From an uncultured Nitrospira sp. (lineage in GTDB: Bacteria > Nitrospirota > Nitrospiria > Nitrospirales > Nitrospiraceae): a DNA stretch of 64,000 bases. The notes under the pieces are model-generated. The model was not told the origin of the DNA and made no database searches. It saw nothing but the letters and a program-made list of their open reading frames with translations. Position numbers and translations under genes: made by a program. Positions 17,127-25,354 of this stretch are shown piece after piece. The stretch covers positions 1 to 64,000 of the forward strand of contig CABVRZ010000016.1 in assembly GCA_902500775.1 (NCBI GenBank), read 5' to 3'. Position 1 is the first letter of the stretch, and every line of letters starts with the position of its first letter.

Positions 17127-18557
17127 TCATTCTTGCATGGGAGGTTCGGAATCCTGAGCTATTGAAGTGTCTGGTCGCCCGATACCAAGTGTATCCATAC
17201 GATACTTGAGCATCCGACGACTGATTCCAAGTAGATTGGCAGCATGGGTCTGGACATAATTAGTTCGTTTCAGGGCATCAAGAATGATTTCTCGTTCAAA
17301 TTCCATCACGGCTTTTTCGAGCGATATTCGGCCAGCAAGGGTATCGTCGCGGAGTGATGGCGAACGAGAGGCGTTCTTCATCGATGCCGGCAAGTGCTCT
17401 GGGGTAATTTCTGTGGCATGCTGAGACCAGATGAATGCCTGCTCAACAAAATTTTCAAGCTCACGCACGTTTCCTGGCCAGCGATAATGGGTTAGGAGTT
17501 CCAATGCCTCCTTCCCAAACTCGATAGGGGGACGTTGTGCTTCCTCCAACCGTTTCTCTAGAAAATGGTTCGCAATGAGGGGGATATCTTCGATCCGTTC
17601 TCGAAGAGGAGGAAGATAGAGTGCGATCACGTTGATGCGATAGTAAAGATCTTCTCGAAACAGCTCTTTTCGAACGAGGTCATCGAGGTTTTTGTTTGTC
17701 GCTGCGACGATACGAACGTCGATCTTAATCGGTTGTACCCCGCCGATTCTCGTAAATTCTCGTTCTTGAATCACCCGCAATAGCTTGGCTTGCGTCACCG
17801 GACTGAGATCGCCAATTTCGTCGAGAAACAAGGTCCCGGTATTCGCCAGTTCAAACTGCCCGACACGTCGGGCCGTGGCGTCCGTGAACGACCCCTTTTC
17901 ATGGCCGAACAGTTCGCTTTCAATCAACGTCTCGGGCAGTGCGGCGCAGTTCAGTGCGACAAACGGACGCTCCCGACGGGAACTGTTGTAATGCAAGGCC
18001 TTGGCGACTAACTCTTTGCCTGTTCCACTTTCCCCGGTAATGAGCACGGTGGTTCGGCTGTCGGCCACCTGTTCGATTTTTGAGTAGATCTCCTGCATCC
18101 CAGGGCTTTTCCCGATCAGGTTGTGAAATGCGTATCGCCTGACGACTTGTGCCCGTAACTGGGTGACTTCTTGTTCCAACTCCGAGGAGTTCAAAACGCG
18201 GTCAATCACGATACGAAGTTCATCGACGTCAAAAGGCTTTGAGAGGTAGTCGGCCGCTCCCAACTTCATGGCGTCCACGGCTGTTTTTACTGATTTGGTG
18301 CCGGTGAGCATGATCACCGGAGTGGATTTCCGCTCCATCCTCAGCGTTTGAAGCACGGCAAGGCCGTCCGTACCTGGCAGGATGATATCGAGCAAGACCA
18401 AGTCAGGGGCTTCCTTGCGGAAGATATCGAGGCCTTCAGAACTGTCACTCGCTTGAGCAATGTCGTAGAGCGGTTCCAGCACCATTTTTAGCGAGGCGCG
18501 GACACGGGCCTCGTCATCGATCAATAACAGTCGTTTTTTCGCGCTGCTGCTTTCCAC
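17127..18557 (-). CDS. NtrC-family response regulator (sigma-54 activator type)
   Basis: Receiver domain (1-120; IDDE pocket, Asp in LVLLDIILPG, Lys in LSKPF), AAA+ domain (about 140-370; Walker A GESGTGKE, Walker B TLFLDEIGDL, arginine finger region LREDLYYRLNV-like) and a Fis-type helix-turn-helix (about 420-460; ANLLGISRRMLKYRM). The sigma-54 contact loop reads GSFTDA rather than the classical GAFTGA, so the mode of activation is less certain. It is 16 bases downstream of a histidine kinase on the same strand, clearly its partner. Confidence 0.93.
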   Translation of the reverse strand: MESSSAKKRLLLIDDEARVRASLKMVLEPLYDIAQASDSSEGLDIFRKEAPDLVLLDIILPGTDGLAVLQTLRMERKSTPVIMLTGTKSVKTAVDAMKLGAADYLSKPFDVDELRIVIDRVLNSSELEQEVTQLRAQVVRRYAFHNLIGKSPGMQEIYSKIEQVADSRTTVLITGESGTGKELVAKALHYNSSRRERPFVALNCAALPETLIESELFGHEKGSFTDATARRVGQFELANTGTLFLDEIGDLSPVTQAKLLRVIQEREFTRIGGVQPIKIDVRIVAATNKNLDDLVRKELFREDLYYRINVIALYLPPLRERIEDIPLIANHFLEKRLEEAQRPPIEFGKEALELLTHYRWPGNVRELENFVEQAFIWSQHATEITPEHLPASMKNASRSPSLRDDTLAGRISLEKAVMEFEREIILDALKRTNYVQTHAANLLGISRRMLKYRMDTLGIGRPDTSIAQDSEPPMQE

Positions 18558-18573
18558 AAGGGCTCCTTGGGTA

Positions 18574-19848
18574 CTACGGATGAAGCGCGGGAAGCGTAAT
18601 GCGGAATGTCGTCCCTTGACCTACTGTGCTGACGACATGGATCTCTCCGTGATGCTCCTGAATGATCTGATAGGCAATGGTCAGACCTAGCCCGGTTCCC
18701 GCGTTCAGGGTGCTTGTATGTTTGGTGGTAAAGAAAGGATCAAAGATGTGCTCAAGGTTCTCCGGTGCGATCCCCTGTCCGGTATCTTCGATGTCAACCT
18801 GCATGAAGCTGGTTCCTTCAGGTTTCTGGAATTGATGCGTCCGTACACGAAGACGTCCAGGTCCCTCACCAATGGCGTCAAGGGCGTTCAATAGGAGATT
18901 CAAGAGCACCTGCTTGATCTGCTGCCGATCTAGCATGCCACGAGGGAGCTCAGGCGCCAACTGTTTTTCAATCTTGATCCCTCGGCTGTCTGCCTTGACT
19001 TGGATGAAGTACAGACATGACATGACGATCTCATTCAGGTCCTCGTCGGTCATCTGTGGTTCCATGTATCGGGCATAGTCAAGGATCTCTTGGATCAATC
19101 GCTCAATTCGATTGACGTCTTCAAGGACAATTCGGCTGAACTCGCCGATAAATTGGCTATCATCTTTCCGCTCAGGAGCGAGCTGAATAAAGGTCTTAAT
19201 GGATGTCAACGGGTTGCGGATTTCGTGGGCAAAGCCACCGGCGATGATTTCCAAGGAACGGAGCCGGTCGGTTCGGCGCATGAGAGCTTGCGATTGGCGG
19301 AGGTCTTCATAGATCAGGAGCGAATCGAGGGCATTCGCGGCGCCCTGGGCCAAGACAGTCAGGAGGTCCATGGTGACGGATGAGAGTGTCACGTGTGCGG
19401 CTGGAGAATGGAGCAATGCGAATGCGATCAACGTTCCATGTATGATGAGTGGGATGGCGAGAGTTGGGTCTCCTGGTACGGTACTCGGGCTGTCATCTGA
19501 GTGTTTCGAGTGTGGGGAAAGGGTTGGTTCCAGTCCATCGATAATGTGCTGGCGTAGGGCGAGCGCTTCGATCAAAGGATGGTCAACGTCTATGGTTGGA
19601 GGAGCCACAAGGCTATCGATCTGTCCGAAGGTATGAATCTGGCGGAAGTGGCGATGATCGTGCTGTAGCAGGAAAAGTGAACCGTGCCGGTAGCCAGAGA
19701 TTTCGGAGAGGTTCAAGAGGATGTGGTCGGCAAGGCGTGCCAGACTTCTCGGGTGTCCGATTTCTCGCAGAAACCGAGTCACCGTTCGTAGTGATTCATG
19801 ACCGACGAGAGAAGGATTCGTTTGCGAAGGTATAGGGGCTATCATCAC
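18574..19848 (-). CDS. Cytoplasmic sensor histidine kinase with GAF domain
   Basis: 424 residues with no membrane segment. The N-terminal part (about 20-185) looks like a GAF sensor domain (LARLADHILLNLSEISGYRHG onwards, given here in part). The H-box is FAHEIRNPLTSIKTF (phosphorylated His), the N-box LLLNALDAIGEG, the ATP lid IEDTGQGIAPENLEHIFDPF and GTGLGLTIAYQI. This is the NtrB-like kinase type that pairs with the NtrC-like regulator next door; signal unknown, sensed inside the cell. Confidence 0.93.
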   Translation of the reverse strand: MMIAPIPSQTNPSLVGHESLRTVTRFLREIGHPRSLARLADHILLNLSEISGYRHGSLFLLQHDHRHFRQIHTFGQIDSLVAPPTIDVDHPLIEALALRQHIIDGLEPTLSPHSKHSDDSPSTVPGDPTLAIPLIIHGTLIAFALLHSPAAHVTLSSVTMDLLTVLAQGAANALDSLLIYEDLRQSQALMRRTDRLRSLEIIAGGFAHEIRNPLTSIKTFIQLAPERKDDSQFIGEFSRIVLEDVNRIERLIQEILDYARYMEPQMTDEDLNEIVMSCLYFIQVKADSRGIKIEKQLAPELPRGMLDRQQIKQVLLNLLLNALDAIGEGPGRLRVRTHQFQKPEGTSFMQVDIEDTGQGIAPENLEHIFDPFFTTKHTSTLNAGTGLGLTIAYQIIQEHHGEIHVVSTVGQGTTFRITLPALHP

Positions 19849-20068
19849 TGGGCAACGTACAGGTACAGGAGCGTTCAGTTAGGTCTGCTGGGAAAATATT
19901 ACGTATGAAACCTAGGCTCTGTCAGTATACAAGCCAAGAGCTGGTTCTTCCAAAGGATTTGGAGTTTTCGACAGACGTCTGGTTAGGCGTCTGCTGAATA
20001 AGGATGTCCTAACGTGAAAATGAAGGAGATAAAACCAGTAGGAGTGCGGCTGAGGAACAGGGAATCAG

Positions 20069-20092
20069 GCCCACCGGCATGAGCCGGTGGGC
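20069..20092 (-). terminator. Hairpin downstream of the secreted-protein gene pair
   Basis: GCCCACCGGC (20069-20078) and GCCGGTGGGC (20083-20092) form a perfect 10-bp GC-rich stem with a 4-base loop, 16 bases past the stop of the minus-strand gene at 20108. No strong U tract follows, so termination efficiency is uncertain. Confidence 0.55.
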
Positions 20093-20107
20093 TTGATTGA
20101 ATCAACG

Positions 20108-21109
20108 CTACTGAGTGACGGAGGCGCTCTTTGCCGGACAAGAACCTGGCGTCATGTAGAGCAAGTAATTACCCATCCCATGCTGAAGTTCGGTGTTTTG
20201 AAGGGAGTGGTGATAGACCATGACCATCTCATAGTCGTCATCTTTTGAGATGGGGAACCCCTGGGTATCTTTATAGACCTGATGGGGTAAAAATTCACGG
20301 AGTGTTCCATCCCGCTCGGCATCAGGGATGGTCCGGAGGAGGGTCTGTTTCTTGGTCTTATTTTCCAGGGCAATCAAAAGCAATTCATCATGGCCGTGGG
20401 GGTACGCATACTTGACGCAGCCGTCCATGCTAAACTTTAACGGTGCTGTACGGACTTGGACGCCGGGTCCGATTTCGATTCCTTCATCCGTTTGATCCGC
20501 GGGACGATCCCCGAATTTCGTGAAACAGACGATGTTCACTCCGACCTGGTAGATCTCCATTTCCTTCGCTGGTTTCGTTTTCGGGGCAAAATACATCGTG
20601 AATGTGGCGATGACATTTTTTGTGGGTGGAGCGCCGTGATAGAAGGCGACAACGGTCATAAGTTTGTCATCCTTCGCGAGCTTCACGCCGTATCCCTCAG
20701 GGAAGTGGGTCTCAGCCATTTCCAGTCCGGCACCTCCAAAGAAGAGCGGTTCACCAGGGCAGGAAACGCTGGGCTTGGTATTGTTGATCATCAAAATGTG
20801 GTGGAGATAATTTCTGGGCAATTCTTTCCCTTCGACTGTCGAAAGGGCTGACTTAAAACCGATTAAATACTTGTCTTCGGGCAATTGAAAGTTGAACCGA
20901 GGCATGGAATCGCCCATATCCCCTTCCCCGTGGCCGGTCGGAAGATCGATGGGGCCAAAGGTCAAGGTTGCCGTGTTCTCCCCATAGGTGATTTTTGAAC
21001 CAACCTGTTTTTTCAGTGTGGGAATGGCATGGTGGTCATGCCCCCCATCGGCATAGGCGGATGAGACCATGAACAACGTGACAAGAAACAGCACGAGGGA
21101 TCTGTACAT
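20108..21109 (-). CDS. Exported protein of unknown function, 333 aa
   Basis: Begins with a 20-residue signal peptide (MYRSLVLFLVTLFMVSSAYA) and continues DGGHDHH. The mature part is a beta-rich protein with several His clusters (LHHILM, YPHGHDE, MVYHHSLQN, LQHGMGNYLL) and four spaced Cys (SCPGE, VCFTK, GCVKY, GSCPA). The layout recalls SURNod19 or copper type II monooxygenase-like folds, where His pairs bind copper, but this is only a resemblance. The start is decided by GGGAGG 4-8 bases before ATG 21109; the frame is open further upstream but without support. It lies 80 bases after another exported protein on the same strand and is followed by a hairpin. Confidence 0.78.
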   Translation of the reverse strand: MYRSLVLFLVTLFMVSSAYADGGHDHHAIPTLKKQVGSKITYGENTATLTFGPIDLPTGHGEGDMGDSMPRFNFQLPEDKYLIGFKSALSTVEGKELPRNYLHHILMINNTKPSVSCPGEPLFFGGAGLEMAETHFPEGYGVKLAKDDKLMTVVAFYHGAPPTKNVIATFTMYFAPKTKPAKEMEIYQVGVNIVCFTKFGDRPADQTDEGIEIGPGVQVRTAPLKFSMDGCVKYAYPHGHDELLLIALENKTKKQTLLRTIPDAERDGTLREFLPHQVYKDTQGFPISKDDDYEMVMVYHHSLQNTELQHGMGNYLLYMTPGSCPAKSASVTQ

Positions 21110-21189
21110 AAGACCTCCCAGAGGAAGTGAAACGATGATGTTGGACCGGACTCCGTTTCGTTGGTAGATTCTAGAAGAACTAGGGTGAC

Positions 21190-22062
21190 TCATTGGGTAC
21201 TGGCCGGTGATGCTGTCACCTTCTTCCAGTGATAGGTGCCGCCGTGTTCCTTTGGCGGGATATTTTTTCGTGTATCCACTCGTGTGTACCACCAGATTCC
21301 CTTGGCCTCCTTCCCGTCTTCTGAGAGGAGCACCTCGAACCCACCTTCTCGATCGTTGCCAGGCTGATGCCAGGTGCCTTGCCAGAGGCGGTTCTCAATC
21401 TTGGTGGTCACGAACCGTCCCTGGTGTTGTGTGTAGGGACCGTTCCCGCTCCTATCGAGGGTGGCTTTGTAGCGTTTTTCATCCTCGACTTCAAGAATGT
21501 CCCACTCTCCACTCACCTCAGGCAGGGGAGACGCGGTACTGACGAGCTTTTGGGATCCTGGTGTCGCTGATGGCGATGCCAGTGGACCACCGAGTTGAGC
21601 AGATCGGAAGGACTCATGCCACGACAGCAATTGCCAGCGCCCAGCGCGACGTTCGAGGACACCCGTTTCTCGTAAGGGAAGAACCGTTCGCTTGACTGCT
21701 GAGCCCTCACCGACATAGCGGATATAGTCGACCTCCATCGCAAACCAGGCTAGATCTCCCTTGGTCCAGACTTTCAGTTCGTTGATCGGGATCTCAATCT
21801 TTTGCGTGTTGACGAACTCATCACGCATCTCCCGCTCAAAGTCGGGCCAGCCAATGTATTTGCGACCACCAACGGTATAGCTGACGATGTCGGCATCGTG
21901 CGCCATAAGTCTCGACAGTGCGGGGAGATCTTTCTCCGCGTTCGCGCGTATCATCATACGAACGGCTGTTTCAGGGTCGGGTGGGTCGGTAGCGAAGGAA
22001 CTAGTCGAGAAGGTGAGTAGGCAGACAAGACTTCCAAAAACAAGCAACGCCCGTTGGCGCAT
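21190..22062 (-). CDS. Exported protein with SnoaL/NTF2-like domain
   Basis: Signal peptide at residues 1-24 (ends SSFATD). Residues ~28-135 fit an NTF2-like cone fold as in SnoaL-like proteins (ETAVRMMIRANAEKDLPALS, SYTVGGRKYIGWPDFEREM, WHESFRSA). A second part (about 165-290) is beta-rich and resembles a lipocalin-like or META-type extension (SGEWDILEVEDEKRYKATL, GIWWYTRVD). GGGAG precedes the ATG. Probably co-transcribed with the next exported protein. No catalytic residues are evident; it may bind a small ligand in the periplasm. Confidence 0.75.
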   Translation of the reverse strand: MRQRALLVFGSLVCLLTFSTSSFATDPPDPETAVRMMIRANAEKDLPALSRLMAHDADIVSYTVGGRKYIGWPDFEREMRDEFVNTQKIEIPINELKVWTKGDLAWFAMEVDYIRYVGEGSAVKRTVLPLRETGVLERRAGRWQLLSWHESFRSAQLGGPLASPSATPGSQKLVSTASPLPEVSGEWDILEVEDEKRYKATLDRSGNGPYTQHQGRFVTTKIENRLWQGTWHQPGNDREGGFEVLLSEDGKEAKGIWWYTRVDTRKNIPPKEHGGTYHWKKVTASPASTQ

Positions 22063-22153
22063 GTAAGGACTCCCTCAGTATGACAGATTGTGCTAGGCGG
22101 GGATAGAACGTACACGCCCTGGTGGGTCTTGTCAACAGCGAAGTCGTCAAGGG

Positions 22154-22903
22154 TTATCGATAGGCGACGACGACGACCGTGACATTATCCTCACCGCCAC
22201 GATCGAGTGCTGCGGCGATGAGGCGGTCACAGGCGCTAGTGGGACTGGGATCGCCATCGCAGAGAATGCGTTGGATATCCTGATCTTCTAACATCTTGGT
22301 GAGCCCGTCGGAGCAGAGTATCACGAGATCGTCTTCCTGCATCACACAGCCAGTGATCGTGGGGGTTGCCGCTGCCGAGACGCCCAGGGCTCGAGTCAGG
22401 ACATGTCGCTCGGGATGGGTTTTCGCCGTTTCCGGAGTGAGGATGCCTCGCTCAAGGTACTTTTCGATTAACGAGTGATCCTTGGTGAGGGGAGTCAGTA
22501 CCCCGGCACAAAACCGGTAGGCACGACTATCACCGATATGTGCCACGTAGGCCATGGAGGTTTGTTCGGGAACGATGGCCAAGAGCACAATGGTAGTCCC
22601 CATCCCTTTGAGCTTTGCTTGAGAGCGGGCCCGAGCGAGAATCGCGTCATGTGCGTGGGTGAGGAGTGCGGTCAATTCATCGATCGGTGAGGTAGAGCCG
22701 TTACGGATCCGCTCATGTGAGGACGCGGCTTGAGCCTGTACGGTCGAGATAGCTGTCTGCGCTGCAACTTCTCCGCCCGCGTGACCGCCCATCCCGTCAG
22801 CGACGGCCCACATTCCTCGTTGGTCGATGACGGCAAAGGCATCCTGGTTTGACGCCCGCACCAGGCCTGTTTCACTTCGGCCAATACCGATCCACGCACT
22901 CAT
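22154..22903 (-). CDS. PP2C-type serine/threonine protein phosphatase
   Basis: Metal-dependent phosphatase (PPM family) of 249 residues, cytoplasmic. The family motifs are in order: NQDAFAVID, ADGMGGHAGGE, GMGTTIVLLAI, YVAHIGDSRAYRF, TKDHSL, LCSDGLTKM and GGEDNVTVVVVAY. It probably reverses Hanks-type kinase phosphorylation, but no such kinase is in the window. Its start overlaps the stop of the upstream exonuclease gene by 4 bases, so the two are translated together. Confidence 0.95.
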   Translation of the reverse strand: MSAWIGIGRSETGLVRASNQDAFAVIDQRGMWAVADGMGGHAGGEVAAQTAISTVQAQAASSHERIRNGSTSPIDELTALLTHAHDAILARARSQAKLKGMGTTIVLLAIVPEQTSMAYVAHIGDSRAYRFCAGVLTPLTKDHSLIEKYLERGILTPETAKTHPERHVLTRALGVSAAATPTITGCVMQEDDLVILCSDGLTKMLEDQDIQRILCDGDPSPTSACDRLIAAALDRGGEDNVTVVVVAYR

Positions 22904-23697
22904 CGGGTGTAGGCCTGATGAATAGTGGGTGATATGAGTGAGGAAGGGCCCAATTGTGTCATCAAATCCTCCGAGAAGCGATCGGCCAAAAACACGAGGT
23001 GTTCAGTGTCTGCTCGGTTATAGGCCAAGAGTTGGTCGCGAGCGATCCTATCGCCATGACACCATTGAGACCAGAGACGAACGGCATCCCATCCATCCAA
23101 TCCCTGGATGGCTGCACTCCGCTCGATCCCCAGTTCTTCTTCAATGCGCTTGAGTCCTCCCTGCAATGCAAGTCGGCGGGCGGCAAAACATAGATCAAAG
23201 TGCCATGGGGGCAGTTGGAGTCCAGGAAACTTAGCACAGAGATAGGGAAGATCAAATACGGATCCAAAAAACGTCACGAGGAGATCGCAGTGATCGAGTT
23301 CAGATTGCAATCGTTCTGCCGTGAGGTCGTCTCCGCGTACCAGGCTTAGCGTGCGTCCATGATGATGGAGTCCGACCACGGTGACATCGCCTTCTTGCGG
23401 CGAGGTACCGGTGGTTTCGATATCCAAATAGCCTACATGGGAACGGCATGTTTCGTAGAGCCTCCAATGTTCACGCCGCGGGAAGCGCGAGGCCAATTGA
23501 TGGACTTCACCATGATCTGCAAACGATTGCGCTGCTTGGAGTTCCGCATCATACCACTGTTTCCGAGCGGTCGAGAGTCCGTGGATCGCAGGTTGAGCGA
23601 GGAACTGACTCCAGGTCAGTACACCCGCTTGCCACCAGCGGCGTTCCGTGACAGGACCGACGCCTGGCAAGAAGATGAAGCTGGAAGTGAGCATCAC
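22900..23697 (-). CDS. RNase H-like exonuclease, YprB family
   Basis: Predicted 3'-5' exonuclease of the DEDD superfamily. Residues ~90-245 carry the three motifs: LDIETTGTSP (Exo I), TFFGSVFDLPYL (Exo II) and YNRADTEHLVFLADRF (Exo III, with the last Asp). The N-terminus (FLPGVGPVTERRWWQAGVLT) is a helix-hairpin-helix-like element often found in this group. 265 residues. It overlaps the PP2C gene; the link between the two functions is not known. It is divergent from the cyclophilin-like gene at 23789. Confidence 0.88.
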   Translation of the reverse strand: MMLTSSFIFLPGVGPVTERRWWQAGVLTWSQFLAQPAIHGLSTARKQWYDAELQAAQSFADHGEVHQLASRFPRREHWRLYETCRSHVGYLDIETTGTSPQEGDVTVVGLHHHGRTLSLVRGDDLTAERLQSELDHCDLLVTFFGSVFDLPYLCAKFPGLQLPPWHFDLCFAARRLALQGGLKRIEEELGIERSAAIQGLDGWDAVRLWSQWCHGDRIARDQLLAYNRADTEHLVFLADRFSEDLMTQLGPSSLISPTIHQAYTR

Positions 23698-23788
23698 GAA
23701 GGATTGTAGCCTTGATTTCGCCTAGGAGACAAGCTAGAGTTTGCGTCATCAAGAACAACTGCAGGATCGAGTCAGGAACTAATTGCCG

Positions 23789-24181
23789 ATGGATCCCGTG
23801 ACTGTGCCGGCAAAACGAATCCGCATTACCGTCGGGGGCGTTCGGTTGGAAGCCGAGCTCAAAAAAACGAAGACGGCAGACGAAGTCTATGCGGCGCTCC
23901 CCGTGACGGCGCCGATTAATACGTGGGGCGAGGAGTTCTATTTTCCCCTTCCCGGGGTCCGAGACCATCGGGAAACTGCGACCACGCAGGTGAAAGTCGG
24001 TGATGTGGCGTTTTGGGGTGCCGGACAAGTCTTGGCCATCTTTTTTGGGCGAACGCCGATGAGTATGGGCGCCGACCCGGTTCCTGCCGATCGGGTGAAT
24101 ATCGTCGGGAAGATTGTCGGTGATGCCACGCAACTCCGGCAGGTCATGCACGCGCCGTCCATCGTGCTTGAACGGGGGTAA
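23789..24181 (+). CDS. Cyclophilin-like fold protein (TM1367 family)
   Basis: About 130 residues with the cyclophilin-like beta barrel seen in the TM1367/DUF369-type family: RIRITVGGVRLEAELKKTKT, ALPVTAPINTWGEEFYF, TTQVKVGDVAFWGAGQVLAI and FFGRTPMSMG. This family lacks the known proline-isomerase residues and its role is unknown. ATG 23789 is preferred over the TTG two codons earlier; AGGA lies at good spacing. It begins a compact plus-strand unit with two DUF507 genes, a TPR lipoprotein and bcp. Confidence 0.87.
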   Translation: MDPVTVPAKRIRITVGGVRLEAELKKTKTADEVYAALPVTAPINTWGEEFYFPLPGVRDHRETATTQVKVGDVAFWGAGQVLAIFFGRTPMSMGADPVPADRVNIVGKIVGDATQLRQVMHAPSIVLERG

Positions 24182-24186
24182 GCAGG

Positions 24187-24468
24187 ATGCGCCTCTCGAA
24201 AGAACGGGTGCGTCATCTCGCAGAAAGTCTGACAGGACATCTGCAACGGCACGATGATCTGGAGTTCGTGGGAGATCGCAAGGGATTGGTCGAGGTGCTA
24301 GATCTGGCCATCACGCACGAGTTGTCAGCCGAAGATCGTCTGAATGCCGAGGTGCGCCAACTCCTGAAGGCCTATGAACAACAGATTGAACAGGGCCAAG
24401 TGGATTACCAAAAGATGTTTCAGATGGTGAAGCAAAAATTGGTCCGGGAGCGAGGAATCATTTTGTAA
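24187..24468 (+). CDS. DUF507 family protein, first of a tandem pair
   Basis: 93-residue soluble helical protein starting MRLSKERVRHLAESLTGHL and ending KQKLVRERGIIL, matching the DUF507 pattern. Starts 5 bases after the cyclophilin-like gene. A second, shorter-related DUF507 member follows at 24574; the two share the LSKERV/LTEDKV opening and the hydrophobic spacing but little else, so they are old paralogues. Function unknown. Confidence 0.85.
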   Translation: MRLSKERVRHLAESLTGHLQRHDDLEFVGDRKGLVEVLDLAITHELSAEDRLNAEVRQLLKAYEQQIEQGQVDYQKMFQMVKQKLVRERGIIL

Positions 24469-24563
24469 CGTGACAAGTGAAAGCGAAAGCGAAAGCGTGA
24501 AACGATTAGAGGCTGCACCGACAGATTGGGTTCCTTTCACCTCTCACGTTTTATGTTTCACGC
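24469..24563. repeat. Interleaved inverted repeats between the DUF507 genes
   Basis: CGTGACAAGTGAAAG (24469-24483) pairs with CTTTCACCTCTCACG (24534-24548) with two mismatches, and GCGTGAAAC (24495-24503) pairs exactly with GTTTCACGC (24555-24563). Three GAAAGC units lie between the left arms. Because the arms cross rather than nest, both stems could form together only as a pseudoknot; alternatively this is a cluster of GTGAAA-type units in both orientations. It fills the gap between the two genes. Confidence 0.5.
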
Positions 24564-24573
24564 AACCTGCATT

Positions 24574-24849
24574 ATGTTGACTGAAGACAAAGTGAGCCAT
24601 TTATCCCATGTGATCCTTACGGCCATCAAGAAAGCTCCTGGCGTTCGGCTCAAGCGTAGCGACGAGCTGGTCTTGAAGGAAATCAAGAAAGTGTTGGCGG
24701 ATGAGCTTGTGCAGGAGCAGTACATCGATCGGGCGGTACGGGCGAAGTTAGCATCTTATTCACGAGGTCTGGTCGAGGGGAGTGCCGAATGGGATGTGTT
24801 GTACCGGAAGACGTTCGAAGAAGAGACTCGCAGACAGGTCAAGATCTGA
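24574..24849 (+). CDS. DUF507 family protein, second of a tandem pair
   Basis: 91 residues from ATG 24574 (MLTEDKVSHLSHVILTAIKK). The frame is open back to 24526, but those residues come from the repeat-rich gap and are not protein-like. Typical DUF507 features: amphipathic helices, LKRSDELVLKEIKKVLADEL in the middle, and an acidic/basic C-terminus (FEEETRRQVKI). No strong ribosome site is visible, so expression may depend on the upstream gene. Function unknown. Confidence 0.83.
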   Translation: MLTEDKVSHLSHVILTAIKKAPGVRLKRSDELVLKEIKKVLADELVQEQYIDRAVRAKLASYSRGLVEGSAEWDVLYRKTFEEETRRQVKI

Positions 24850-24868
24850 ATCACGAGGTTCTGTTGCC

Positions 24869-25324
24869 ATGACAAGCATTCTCTCGCGCGTGACAGTGCT
24901 CGGTCTCATTGGTCTACTGCTTCTTGGCACGGGCTGTTTTCAGAGCCGGAAGCCATTGGTGCCACTCGCCCTGCATGGGGAAGCCAAGCCTCAGGCCCTG
25001 ACGTTGACGGAACAAGGCACGCAGGCGTATCAAGCCCAACAATTTGAAGAAGCCAAGCGGTATTTCGAACAGGCCGTCACCGAAGCACCACAATCCGGCC
25101 CGGCCCATTACAACTATGCACTTGCCTTGAATGCGCTCGGCGATCCAGAAGTCGCCAGACAGCATTTTCTGGAAGCCGCGGACCTTTCTCCAGGCGATAA
25201 GGTCATCTGGGACTCCCCGGCTCTCTCGCCATACGGCAATCCTGAGAACAAGAACAAGAAGAAGCCGGGGCCCTATACGCCTCGTCGATCATCGTTCGGT
25301 AGTGGCATGCCTGGCGGCTATTAA
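24869..25324 (+). CDS. TPR-repeat lipoprotein
   Basis: A 151-residue lipoprotein. The signal sequence (MTSILSRVTVLGLIGLLLLG) ends in TGC, an acceptable but atypical lipobox (Leu-Gly-Thr-Gly-Cys). Two tetratricopeptide repeats follow at about 45-112 (QGTQAYQAQQFEEAKRYFEQ, GPAHYNYALALNALGDPEVA). The C-terminus is low-complexity, Asn/Lys/Pro/Gly-rich. Likely an envelope scaffold protein. ATG 24869 is chosen because the signal peptide starts there; the frame upstream overlaps DUF507. Confidence 0.85.
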   Translation: MTSILSRVTVLGLIGLLLLGTGCFQSRKPLVPLALHGEAKPQALTLTEQGTQAYQAQQFEEAKRYFEQAVTEAPQSGPAHYNYALALNALGDPEVARQHFLEAADLSPGDKVIWDSPALSPYGNPENKNKKKPGPYTPRRSSFGSGMPGGY

Positions 25325-25354
25325 TTCACGTCAACTATGACGAAGGGTGGAGCT

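Noticed and set aside
23549-24151. 200-residue minus-strand frame across the exonuclease and cyclophilin-like genes
   Set aside because: Crosses two divergent real genes; composition is typical of an antisense shadow.
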